Positions 34,603-45,814 of a DNA stretch of 64,000 nt are shown here, piece by piece; position 1 is the stretch's first letter; each line of letters begins with the position of its first letter. The translations under genes were made by a program, and so were the position numbers. This DNA comes from Morella rubra. Its lineage: Eukaryota > Streptophyta > Magnoliopsida > Fagales > Myricaceae. The stretch covers positions 37,668,997-37,732,996 of the forward strand of contig CM025850.1 of the NCBI GenBank assembly GCA_003952965.2. Reading direction: 5' to 3'. Under the pieces are notes generated by a model. It was not told the origin of the DNA, ran no database searches, and saw only the letters and a list, made by a program, of their open reading frames with translations.

Positions 34603-36559
34603 TTGTAATCTATTAAAAAGACACATTTTAAGAACTCGCCAAAGGCTCCAAATGACAGAGAACCGCCCTGTTGTTTCAATTTAAAAGTAAAAAGCAGTGA
34701 TATTGGACAAAAGGCATTAATTATGAATGAGCATGGCTGACAAGCATGCTACTGATATATACAAGCCAAAAGTGATGCAAAATCAATTTAGGTCAAATCC
34801 TCCTCTTCTAGTTCTTTGGCCTTCAGCGCATCCTTCGCTTTCAATAGAAGGGTGGTCTTCCAAGGATCCTATAGAACAGAAAATCAAAGCTAAGAGACAA
34901 CCCAGTCAAATTTATAAATACTCGAAAAGTAGTGGCTGAAAAGAGAAGAGGGAAAAAAAAAAAAGGTCCAGAAATTCAGAAGGATAATAAATGGTGGCAT
35001 GATGAATGACCAGGGTGTATCAAAAAACAATCTCAGTGAGAAAGGTCTTATCTATGTTCATCTAACCAATAGGGCATCACTTCTATCTGTTCCCTTGTTT
35101 ATTATTTGCTAGACGGTACTGAACTGATGACCAGTCACCACTTTTACACTTTTACTGTGACCCAGAAACAGAAAATAATAATCAATCCTGTGTTAGGGTT
35201 TGAGTGTTGGTAAAATTCCGTACCAAATTTAAATTCAAATTGAGTTGTATTTTTCTATCCAAAAATCTTGGATAAGTGTTGACAGGGTCTATTAGCCGGA
35301 TTTTTTCAAATGCCTCAAGCAAATCTACCAGACTCTCAACACTCGTCTATATATCTACGGATGTTTCTCAGAAGTTCAACAAGGTCGTCAAAGTGAGGAT
35401 CCAAAGCAACACTACTACTTCAGGGTTGCATATGATTTGTAACTCACTCACTTCACAATCAACTAAAGAAAAGGTAAGGAATTCAGATTTTAGTGGCGAA
35501 AGGAGAATTCAGATCTTAGTGACAGAAGGAGATGTACCAGCCGGGTTATACTATCAAATTCCCTGATAACATCCGTGAATTTTTCTCTAACAGGGTGTGC
35601 AGTAGGTGATTTCTCAGAAGTTCACTAACAAATATATAGAAGAGAAGGATTCTATCAACCTTGTAATCTATTAAAAAGGAACTCGCCAAAGGCTCCAAAT
35701 GACAGAGAACCGCCCTAATTTAAAAGTAAAAAGCAGTGATATTGGACAAAAGGCATTAATTATGAATGAGCATGGCTGACAAGCATGCTACTGAATATAC
35801 AAGCCAAAAGTGATGCAAAATCAATTTAGGTCAAATCCTCCTCTTCTAGTTCTTTGGCCTTCAGCGCATCCTTCGGAAGGGTTCTTCCAAGGATCCTATA
35901 GAACAGAAAATAAAGCTAAGAGACAACCCAGTCAAATTTATAAATACTCCTGAATCCAGAAATTCAGAAGGATAATCATGATGAATGACCAGGGTGTATC
36001 AAAAAACAATCTCAGTGAGAAAGGTCTTATCTATGTTCATCTAACAATAGGGCATCACTTCTATCTGTTCCCTTGTTTATTATTGCTAGACGGTACTGAA
36101 CTGATGACCAGTCACCACTTTTACACTTTTACTGTGACCCAGAAACAGAAAATAATAATCAATCCTGTGTTATTTGAGTGTTGGTAAAATTCCGTACCAA
36201 ATTTAAATTCAAATTGAGTTGTATTTTTCTATCCAAAAATCTTGGATAAGTGTTGACAGGGTCTATTAGCCGGATTTTTTCAAATGCCTCAAGCAAATCT
36301 ACCAGACTCTCAACACTCGTCTATATATCTACGGATGTTTCTCAGAAGTTCAACAAGGTCGTCAAAGTGAGGATCCAAAGCAACACTACTACTTCAGGGT
36401 TGCATATGATTTGTAACTCACTCACTTCACAATCAACTAAAGAAAAGGTAAGGAATTCAGATTTTAGTGGCGAAAGGAGAATTCAGATCTTAGTGACAGA
36501 AGGAGATGTACCAGCCGGGTTATACTATCAAATTCCCTGATAACATCCGTGAATTTTTC
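34603..36559. repeat. Recent tandem duplication of the alpha-SNAP 3' end
   Basis: Copy 1 is 34603-35585 (983 nt) and copy 2 is 35661-36559 (899 nt), separated by 75 unique bases. The last 387 nt of each (35199-35585 and 36173-36559) have equal length and encode the same 96-residue chance frame, so they are essentially identical. The first parts differ by about ten small gaps, mostly missing from copy 2 (for instance 11, 8, 11 and about 40 nt), with very few substitutions. Each copy contains the terminal alpha-SNAP exon; copy 1 also contains a truncated copy of exon 8. Confidence 0.92.
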
Positions 36560-39027
36560 GACATCTTCCTCATCAATTGCAGCAGCTAAATCCTGACATG
36601 TTAACACCACTTCAATTCAACAAGCATAATTATCAACCAAAATGCAACATTAGGGGAACAATTTTCGATAACTAATTTTCTGACACTAATGAAGTCTCAG
36701 AATTGCATAAAAATGCAAAGCACAAGTTATTTTCTAAGACAAACTAGAGCGAAGAAAAATATGAAGTTTTCATGGCCTAGAAGACACCACTTACAGCCAA
36801 AAATTTGTATTCCCGAGTCCTGGAGAAAGTTGGATCTAAATCCTGCACAATCAATTAAATACATCCAAAAGTATTTGTTATAAAGTTAACCTTTTACAAT
36901 CAAACCACGTGGGGAATCAAAAAATCAGACAAAAGACGAGAGATGGACCTCATATCTTTCCAATGCATTGTTAATGGAAATAACATCGCCCTTACAGAGC
37001 TGGCAGAGGCCAGCATTAAGAAGATATCCTCTTACACCATACTTCAGTAAGTTATTGTTAATGGACTGCCGTGCTATCGCCTCATATATCTCAATCGCCT
37101 TCTGGTATCTGATGAAAACAAAGAACAATTCAGTTCAGAAGTATATGCTTCAATTTTCTATCTCATCTACCTTCTGATTACACAAGAATACAAAAGGCCT
37201 ATCTACAGGTTGGGAAGTTTGTGAGGAGAATCTAATGGCATAATGATTGTAAAAACTTCCATTTATCTTATTCAAATATACTGGCAACAAATACATCATA
37301 AAAACTTTAGATGCATTTGAATGAGATATTTCCAATCAAAAGCAATGGCAAAGACTCCCGACTGCTGGATTCCACTTATGTTATAACTCCACTCACTGTC
37401 CCGATTGAGCAGAAAATTCGGCAACTTTCTGCTTGCACTGGTTTGCAGAGGTTGATGCTTCCCCAAATTCATATAATTCAGCAGACCGTTCGTAGCCTTC
37501 TCTGTGAGCCAATAACTACCGATTTCCTGAAGTCAGCATATAAAACTAAGCTAGGTAATGAATTCAGCACTGAAATAAAGGTGTGTTTGCACGCAACAAT
37601 ATACCACTAAATGCAAGATGTTTTGCAGCCATGTTGTGTCTGCCAATATCCAGGAAAATATTCACTGCTTGGTCTAAGCATGATATTGCACCTATGGAAC
37701 ACCCAAAACAGAAAAAAAATTTAGGCTAATTTTCAAAATAGCCATGGGTTACTGTTTTATCTTGAAACTCAAACTGAACTGTATAGGAAAGAAATGCTGA
37801 ATCATAGCGTAAAGATCACAGGCCTGAATCAGCTTAGTCAAAATTTTGTACATACCCTTAAAAATATAAAATAGCTGGGGGTAGGAATAATGGCATGTTT
37901 GTTAACCAAGGAATTTCTCCCATAACATTCAACCCAGGTAAAAGAAAGTGAACACGAGAACCACTACGAAACCTAATGGGGCACATGGATTTCTTGAGAG
38001 AATTGAAAATCATAACAACCAAGACTGATCCCTCATGTGATAAAGAAGGAACGAAGTCAAAGTGTCAGCACTCCTATATAGCCTCCAAATGCTCTCAAGT
38101 TTTACAGCAAAAGCAAAGTGTCATGCACAATTACTGTCCTATAGGGTGGGAAATGCATCGTGAAACAGAAATGAAACACGTAGTCAACACCATCTAAATA
38201 AAAATCCTAATAAAATGTTGGGGTATCGGAAAAAAGAACTGACACAGCAAAGTTCGCAAGTCTTGGCAGAAAGACTAAAAGCAGAATTCACTTATATGAA
38301 AGCAGTAAGCACGCTATTGAGGGAACATAAAATGCACCTTTAGCCGATGTTTTCTTGTAGCAATTTGCAGCATTTACATAAGCAGTGGCAGCGTCATGCT
38401 TGCTATCGCACTGCAAACAGCACCCGTAAATCCTAAATCATAGTTAGCACAAATAGAAGCATGATAGCTAAACACTCACCTTCAAATGACAATTCGACAG
38501 CTTGATGAAAACTGATCCAGCTCTATCCCCTGGACAGAAATGTATATGACAATCAACATGCAAATTCTTGGATACTAAGACCGTGCACCTAAGATATCAA
38601 ATTACGGGAATAGAAGATATTTTTCCCAAAAAATTTAAAAAACAAAAAAGAACCTTGACTTTGACTTGCCTATACAAACACCTTAATTTTCTCAGATTGA
38701 TGAAAGAAAATATGCCGCAGACCGTTAATTACCTTTCTAGATTTTCGGGGTAAACAAACACAGGGAGAACACCGGTTTCCATCACGAAGAATTTAAAGTA
38801 GATGATCACGTAAAAGGAAAAAAACAAGATAGTAATAGATGCTTGATATAAGTAAGAGAGGGAGAGAAGTAGCAATTCTCACAAGCTTTGGCGAGCTTAA
38901 AGGAATTGGCAGACTTCTCGTAAAATTCAGCAGCATCTTCGTACTTGGAGCCGAACAAACCCCAGCCGTTGATCTTCTTTTCTGCTTTCTTCTCGAATTC
39001 TTCTCCTTTCGCTATTTGATCCGCCAT
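34788..39027 (-). CDS. ASNAP: Alpha-SNAP (NSF attachment protein), probable frameshift in exon 5
   Basis: Adaptor that recruits the ATPase NSF to SNARE complexes for disassembly in vesicle traffic; a TPR-like helical protein, usually about 290 residues. Exons (minus): 39027-38883 ([18 protein letters not shown]...), 38529-38480, 38410-38338, 37691 to about 37605, 37526-37397, 37108-36949 ([15 protein letters not shown]...), 36842-36795 ([16 protein letters not shown]), 36592-36512, then a last exon at 34868-34788 ending [12 protein letters not shown]. Two problems are visible. Exon 4 has no donor at the family position after NMAAKHL. Exon 5 starts EIGSYW in one frame and continues [10 protein letters not shown]...[13 protein letters not shown] in another, needing one extra base near 37507. 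The nearer copy of the last exon (35895-35826) is 11 nt shorter and frameshifted, so only the distal copy restores the normal tail. Gene identity is certain; whether the locus is functional is not. Confidence 0.82.
35826..35895 (-). pseudogene. Broken duplicate of the alpha-SNAP last exon
   Basis: Starts GATCCTTGG after a TATAG acceptor, exactly like the intact exon at 34868, but lacks 11 nt in the segment for TTLLLKAK. The frame shifts and ends after ...GGFDLN instead of ...EEEDLT. It lies nearer to exon 8 than the intact copy, so splicing could choose it and give an altered tail. Confidence 0.85.
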
Positions 39028-39916
39028 TGATATCTTTCTTGACTTCCCCGTCAATTGCAGAGGACAGAGTAAAGTACAGAGCGAGAAGCAACAGAGGGAG
39101 AAAGGGACACGCCAGGTGAAAGCGCGTGATCGCCAATGACCGTTTGGTACAAAATCAACAGCAGGCCAGGGTCCACCATTGCACGTTCGTTGCCTTCAAA
39201 ATTTTAAATCCAACTTTTTAAGTTTATATTCTTAATATTATTTTTACACTATTATCAATATAATTTTTATTATTATTTTTTTATATATATCAATATAATT
39301 TTAACAACTTTTATACTGTATCAATCAAATTTAAACATACCTAAATATTCACATTATTTTTAAAATTTTTAAATTTTTTTCAAAATGAAAATGCTTGGAA
39401 GATTCTTTTATCTTAATTCTTAATTATATTTTGATTACTTTCTTATGATGAAAAACAGTTTAAATACTAAAATCCTAAAACAAATTTTGAAAAATTTCAA
39501 ATGTACCAACTATAAAACCTTGACTCAATATTTTTAAACACATTTAATATTTATTAAGATTCTAATATCTTGGTAAAGCAGTTAGACTAACTAAGAGAGA
39601 TTATTTTATTGACTATTTCCCTCAAAAGAAATACGATGGACCCGGTCAAGCTGTGACGGGCGTCGGGAGATCCAATTTCCAAAGTCCAGAAAAGCCCAAA
39701 TCCAGTGGGAGTCTAACTAAGGAGTACCACCTTGGGCCTTAGTCCAGTTACATACTCCAAACGTAGCTGGGCGTTTGGGTCGAAACACACACGTCGGCCC
39801 AATGTTCCAGTCTTGGTTTTGTGATTTTTTCTTAACAATTTCTTCCCGATTGGGCAGGGCGGCTAATTCCATATCTTTCGCTTTCCTGTCGGAAAGTTTT
39901 TTTTGTTGCTTCCATT

Positions 39917-40350
39917 TATTCTTATCTATCCATCTATCTTTGTTGATTGAGCTTTTAGAATAATTTTTATTAATTCAAACAAAGAATGGTAGAAGATTAT
40001 GATCTTCGACTGAGAGATTCACTCACACCACTGTTAAGAAGTCACGAATTACAATTATGAAAATTCATTCCATCATGTGAGTCAAACCAAATCTTTTTTT
40101 TTTTTTTATCTTTTTGGAGCAAGTTCTTAGGTGCTTTTAACTACTCTTATCTATCCATCAATCTTTGTTGGTTAAGTTTATAAAATAATTTTTATTAATT
40201 TAAATAAAGAATTGTAAAAAATCATGACCCTCGATTGAGAGTCTCGCACTACTGTTAAGAAGTCACGCATTACAATTATGAAAACTCATCCCATCATGTG
40301 AGTCGACCCAAATCTTTTTATATTTTTTTTGATATTTTAGGAGCAAGTCA
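39917..40350. repeat. Tandem duplication, about 210-225 bp unit x 2
   Basis: Copy A (about 39917-40127) and copy B (about 40142-40350) share in order CTTATCTATCCATC, ATAATTTTTATTAATT, the ACTGTTAAGAAGTCACG block, TACAATTATGAAAA, CCATCATGTGAGTC, a T-rich run and GGAGCAAGT. They have diverged by roughly 15%, so this is older than the alpha-SNAP duplication. Confidence 0.8.
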
Positions 40351-41569
40351 ACCTAGAAGCTAAAGCAATAACTTTACTATAATTACAACGCGAGGGCTTT
40401 TAGAAGATTAATAATATCATGCTCACTCATCATACTCTCACTCAAGAATACTTCAAGGTTTTGGCGGGCCCTAATCCAACCTGGTACATTAGAGCTAATA
40501 TGATTGTAATAATTTGGAATATCTCAACCACTATTTTCATATCTTAAAAGAATTAGTTAAGGAAAAAAATCACTTTCAGGTCTCTAACTATTAAGCATTT
40601 CAAATAAATGTCTAAACACCAATCTTGACACATTGAGCCATCCAACTTCCATAATTAATTAAATTGCATCCTAAAATAAAATATGAGGGTCAAAATCGTT
40701 CCACGTAGCTCATTCACAACACATGTGGCACAAGTTTGATCGTCGGATCTCTTTTAAGGATACAAATTAATGAAATTTAGTAGTTCGTGGGCTCAATGTG
40801 TCAAAGATAATAATTTAGACTACTATTTAAAATTACATTGATAATTAGAAGGCTCAAAATGATTTTTTCTAAGTAGTTAATAATTTTGAAACTAATGATA
40901 TTATAGGAACTTTATTTATTTATTTTTTACTATTTGAGATGAGATTTCATCGGGTTGGTGATTAATTCTACAATTAATTTGATCAAATGTGAAATCATGA
41001 AATTAGAATTATATCTGGATCTCACTTTGAGGCAATAATTCAAGCCGTACGGTTTGGTAAAGGTGGGGAGTACTCTGGACCACTTATATATATATATACC
41101 CAAAAGCGTCGCACATGGTCACTCATTTTACGTGAAAGCGCCTAATCGACTGGTAATGCACATCTGTGAGGTACTACCAGTCGTTTTGTTTGGTTCAGGA
41201 CCAATCAACATCCAACTTGAAAATCTAGAGCTCCAAAGCCGAAGATCCTCTAGTACTATACTCCCATAAAGCTGGCTGTTTGTTTATATAAACATGCCAA
41301 CTCCTCTGGCTTAAGGTCGTGGGCCTATAGCCCCCATATATGATTTGGGTTTTCCATAGGGATTCAATTATTTGAAACCAGCTAATAGAAGGACCACTTT
41401 AATTCCACACTTTTGATAGCCACTCACTTTTTTGGTGGGGACTCTCCTTATTTCAGTCCTAGCCATAAACTTGGGTTCATTTGTTCATAGAAATGTTGAA
41501 GTGTAGCTTTCTTAGGGTTTAGAAGATGTTTCCTTAATTTCATTTTTCGATAAATTTTTTGTTATTTAG

Positions 41570-41780
41570 CTTGGATTAAGATTCTCTGTAATTTTTTTAT
41601 TCGAATTATATGATGCAATTTGAAGAGAAATAGACATAATAAATGAACCTTACACTATTTAATGTTGTCTATGTAAAATTTTAAGCAACATAAACTTTAC
41701 AATAAAATTCACTTATTGTGTCTATCTTTTTTTCACAACTATAAAATTGAAGTAAAAAATTGTTGATAATCTTAATCTAC
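41570..41780. mobile_element. Fold-back MITE, copy A
   Basis: About 211 bp with inverted ends (CTTGGATTAAGATTCTCTG at the left; TTGATAATCTTAATC at the right). The interior words AGAGAAATAGACATAATAAATG and ATTGTGTCTATC are inverted relative to each other. It matches the MITE at 44550-44760 in length and order. It is non-coding; the superfamily is unassigned. Confidence 0.65.
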
Positions 41781-44448
41781 TTAATCTAATCATGAACTTC
41801 ATTTTGATCAACCTTCTATATTATAAGTAATTTGTGATGTTTCCTTTTTCTCGTAATTGGTCAAGAAGTCTCTCTAGCTCGTAGCAGTTATATTTTAACG
41901 GCTGTTTAAAGAACTGTCAGTAAAAGCTAGGGTTTTGAATTTTTTTTTTCTAGGGTTTGTGGCCTGGTGAGATGGGGTACGTTATCTTGAACCAGCAGGA
42001 GAATACGACAGTCCTCATTTACACTAACATACGTCTCTCTGGTCCTTGAGAATGATCCCCGAATAACTGGAGTATAACGTATTATCCACGAAGTTATAAC
42101 AATTCAACGTAAAAGGAAAAGACAAATGCTTGTGGTCGGAGAGGGAACTGGGATTGACCAAATACTGCAGATCGAGTTACGTTGTGTGATTAGAATGGTG
42201 ATGTTAAAGACTGTCTGACAGATATGTCTATCCTTTCCCTAGGTGCGACAATATCCTGTCAATTACGAAAACATGTCAAACTTTAACAAGCCTAAGATTG
42301 TCATAATAATTAATCAGTGAGACTGTCATGAGGTCATTGGTTACATAATTCTGGGTTGAAGTCATGGAACCCATGAGAAGAAGACAAGAAAAGAAAATTC
42401 AAAGGTAATCTTCTCTGCTTTTCTTGCTTGATTAGACAAAATTAATAATCGTGCTTGTCACTCACCTGAGTGATATGCACTTTACCTCAACTTTAAACGC
42501 TGCAGATTCGCCTAATCTCTATGTTATACCTAATCAACAACGTACCTCCGATTGGGGGGATAGTCAATAGATCATTTCAGGGCCTAGAAAATCAAAAGGA
42601 AGATTTTGGGGCCTAGCCATCATGCATGTTAGCATGACGATGGCATGACAACAATGGAGTTAAAGCTTAAACAATATTTATTAGGAATAGCCTAGAGATC
42701 ATTCAAAAACGTAATCTGAATTGTATCTCCCGGATTACGTATCTTTGGTGATTATTTAGAGGGAAAAAATAAAGATTTATCCTTAAACTTCGAATTTTTT
42801 GAAGGGAAAAGAAAAATCAACTTCTTTGTTTCTGTGTGCTAATAGAAAAAATTTCTTGTGACATGTGATTAATTACCAGATTATTTCTGTAATCTTCTGG
42901 TCAATAACGTAGATGCATGATGATAATTATTCAGAAAAAATCATTGGAATAGATATGAAAGAACTGACAACATACTTATAAGAGGAATCGAGCCTTAGGA
43001 TTTGTTAGAGCTATAATTCAAATACTAAAATTTATCTCTTTCTAAATTTTAAGTTTTTGAAACAAGCAGTAGATTATATGGTATCAAAGTTGTCAAGATC
43101 ATAATTTTAAGAACTGACTCCGCATTTCACCCTAATTTCAATTAATATTCTGTTAGGTCTATTTTATTAAAGCCGAGTGCTGGATAGATAATTCAAATAC
43201 TAAAATTTATCTCTTCTTAATAATTTAAATTTTTAGAATAAGTGGTAGATTATTCATAAATAAGTGAAGAAAATCATGAAGTTGTAGCTAACTTTGTACA
43301 TATGATTTGTCAATGTTTGTATCTTCCAAAACCATATACACAACAAGACCAAGTTTTACACTCAATCCTTGCTATTTACAGGTTTAATGCTTCAATCAAT
43401 CTGATAGCCATCAGTTCAATGCCGCTTGGACACGCAAAGGATAGATATGAACACTCTCATTTGATGATGTAGGCCTCTCAATTATATATATGTAATCCCA
43501 TTTAGTACTTAATTAAGCACATAAAATTTTATTATTTGTTTGCCTCCACTGCAAGATATTGTGCTTGTGAGTGATATGTCCATTACACTAGATCAGTGTG
43601 CCATGGCACCTTTACCTACTGCCATGCTTGTCTCTCACCCTTTTTCCTGAAAACCCACCTCGATCACTGGCCACTAACTTTATATAAAACCCCTTTTCAC
43701 TTCTTAGTTAATAAAATAATTCCTTCTAGCTAGATTGTGATGTCAAGTACTACATGGCACACAAAATTGACTCTTCTCTGAGATTCGTAATTGAAATTCC
43801 AAAAAGACATTCCGAGATGTGTCTTTCTTTTTATGGCTTGGCATTGTTTAATCTTAATTTTCGGGCGTTTCAAATTGTCTTCATCTACTCACATCTCCAT
43901 CAATGCCTTAGTGGAGTGGAATGCCAGGTCAATGGGCCGCATCCAGCATATCAGAACAAGACCATCCAGCCATAAAGTAAGCAACATGGTTGGACCCAAA
44001 AAAAAATTATAATAATTATAATAATAAGGTTAATTACTGATTGTATGATGGAAATCTTCCCGAATTTGATATAGGGATTTGTCATAATTAACATCCCTGT
44101 TGCAGCTGACACTAGGTCCACTTTTGCTGGCTCTCATTCCCTGCAGGGGCTTGCAACAATATCTCTCCACTTGACTCAAAGTTGCAAGTTGTCCGAGATT
44201 AGGGTTCTCCTAAAGAGTCTTGATATATATTCAATATCAATCCGGTCGAAAAATTGACTTGGTGATAAAGCTAACAGATCTTATAAGATTTGACAAATGG
44301 AGGATCATGAATTTAAGCATGATCATGAACATGATGCTAAGAAAACTCGTAGTCGTTTTCATACTCTCTTTTCTTAATTTTATCACTTTTGTTCAGTTTA
44401 TATATGACTCAATCTATTTTGAGAAATTTGTTATGACTCCTTTCTAAT

Positions 44449-44849
44449 TTACAGTCCGAATTGAATGGTCAAATTCAGAAAGAGATAGAGATAATATATT
44501 GGCCATAGAACATTAAATGCTGTCCATATTAATTGTCGGGTAATGTGGACTTGGATTAGGATCCTCTGCAATTTGCTGCTCGAATTGCATTTACAATTCG
44601 GAAAGAGATAGACACAATAGGTGGACCCTACACCATTTAACGCTGTCCATGTAAAGTTTTGGTTATCATGAGTCTTACAATGGGGTCCACATGTTGTATC
44701 TATCTCTCTTCAAATTGCACGATCTAATTCGGGTAGCAAATTGCAGGAAATCCTCATTCGTGTGGAATCTACAGCATGCAGTACATGCTCTATCTTTCTC
44801 TTTTTGAATTAGATCATTTAATTTGGATAACAAACTGAAGAGGATCCTG
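44449..44849. mobile_element. Outer MITE split by an inner MITE
   Basis: The left part (about 44449-44543) has the arm words AAATTCAGAAAGAGATAGAG and GCTGTCCAT. The right part (about 44767-44849) has GCTCTATCTTTCTC, GATCATTTAATTTGG and GAGGATCCTGATCC, the matching inverted arm. Together they form one element of the same family as the inner one, interrupted at 44544-44766. Confidence 0.6.
44550..44760. mobile_element. Inner fold-back MITE, copy B
   Basis: 211 bp bounded by the 6-base direct repeat TGTGGA (44544-44549 and 44761-44766). Inverted ends are TTGGATTAGGATCCTCTGC at the left, and GAATGAGGATTTCCTGC when the right end is read on the other strand. Both continue into GCAATTTGC. The interior carries AGAGATAGACACAATAGG inverted against TTGTATCTATCTCTC. 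It has the same length as copy A at 41570. Confidence 0.72.
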
Positions 44850-44917
44850 ATCCAATTTGCTATGAAGTTTCCGATTCTTAGCCCTCATTTTATGCATAAT
44901 TTTCTGATGGCTGTACC

Positions 44918-45806
44918 CAGGGGTGGAGAGGAGGGGGGGGGGGGGGGGGGCGGCTGCCCCCCTCAATTCTAAAAAAAAAATTATTTATAGGTATCCTACC
45001 CCCTGATATTAATTCGTGCCTCCCTCAGTTGTAATTTGTGCCCCCTATTAGTGTTAGAGTTTGTAAAACAGTAAGAGAGTATAAAAAAAATAAAAAATAA
45101 ATCCAACCGTCAGTTTCAGACTTTTAGTTGAATTTGTAAAAGGAAGTTTAAAAATAAATAAAGATAAGATTTATAAAATAAAAAGTTGTAAAAGGCTGCA
45201 ACACTACAGCCTGCGGAGAGATTGCGTACAAGCAATGAAGCAAACTTCTGTACATAAATCTTTAATTTTCAATTTTATCCTTACTTTTTTTTCCAATTTT
45301 CTTTATTGTTCTCTCCTCTTCTCTTGCCCAACAACACCACACAACCACAACGCAAGAAATGAGTCATTGGCTCACAGTCACTGGAGCATTTGCTGGCCAT
45401 TCCACTGTTTGCTTGAACGATTTTGAAGGAAAGTTATGGGTTGGTGAATCAGGGCATGCAAATGTGAGCTAGTATTCTTTCTAATTATTTTTTTTTTTTT
45501 TTGTTTTAATTTTTTTTTTTTTTTTTGTAACATAGATCATAAAAAGTTTTCTTTCTTTTTTTTTTTGGCCAAAAATGGCCAATGGGAAAGTTGTGACTTT
45601 TTTTGTTTTTGTTTTATATTTCTATGTTTAAGTTGATAAGATTTTTTTTTGCATATTTGTCTTCCGTTATTAGACAATATTGATATATTGAAAATCTTGT
45701 TTGAAACTTTTTTTTTTTGCATAATATTTAATATTTATTTTTAATCATATTATTTAAAATAATGTTCGTTTTTGCCCTCTATACAAAATTTCTGGCTCCG
45801 CCACTG
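44918..45806. mobile_element. Non-autonomous hAT-like element (889 bp)
   Basis: The ends are inverted repeats: CAGGGGTGGAG at the left and CAGTGGCGGAG when the right end is read on the other strand. They are flanked by the 8-base near-duplication GCTGTACC/GTTGTACC (44910-44917 and 45807-45814; one mismatch). No transposase frame is present. The interior is T-rich, with homopolymers near 45490-45530 and 45700, and an 18-base G run lies close to the left end (44933-44950). Confidence 0.75.
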
Positions 45807-45814
45807 GTTGTACC

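Larger units (their letters stand above)
39028..44448. other. Intergenic DNA with repeats and MITEs
   Basis: Begins with the alpha-SNAP promoter region. The rest is AT-rich and without a supported gene. It includes a tandem duplication (39917-40350), a fold-back-like stretch at 40570-40870 and a MITE at 41570-41780. Frames such as 43754-43975 and 44220-44447 lack domains. Confidence 0.5.

Noticed and set aside
35276..36540. Two identical 96-residue plus-strand frames (35276-35566 and 36250-36540) as a duplicated gene.
   Set aside because: They lie antisense over alpha-SNAP intron and exon 8 sequence within the tandem repeat. Their identity reflects the DNA duplication, not a conserved protein.
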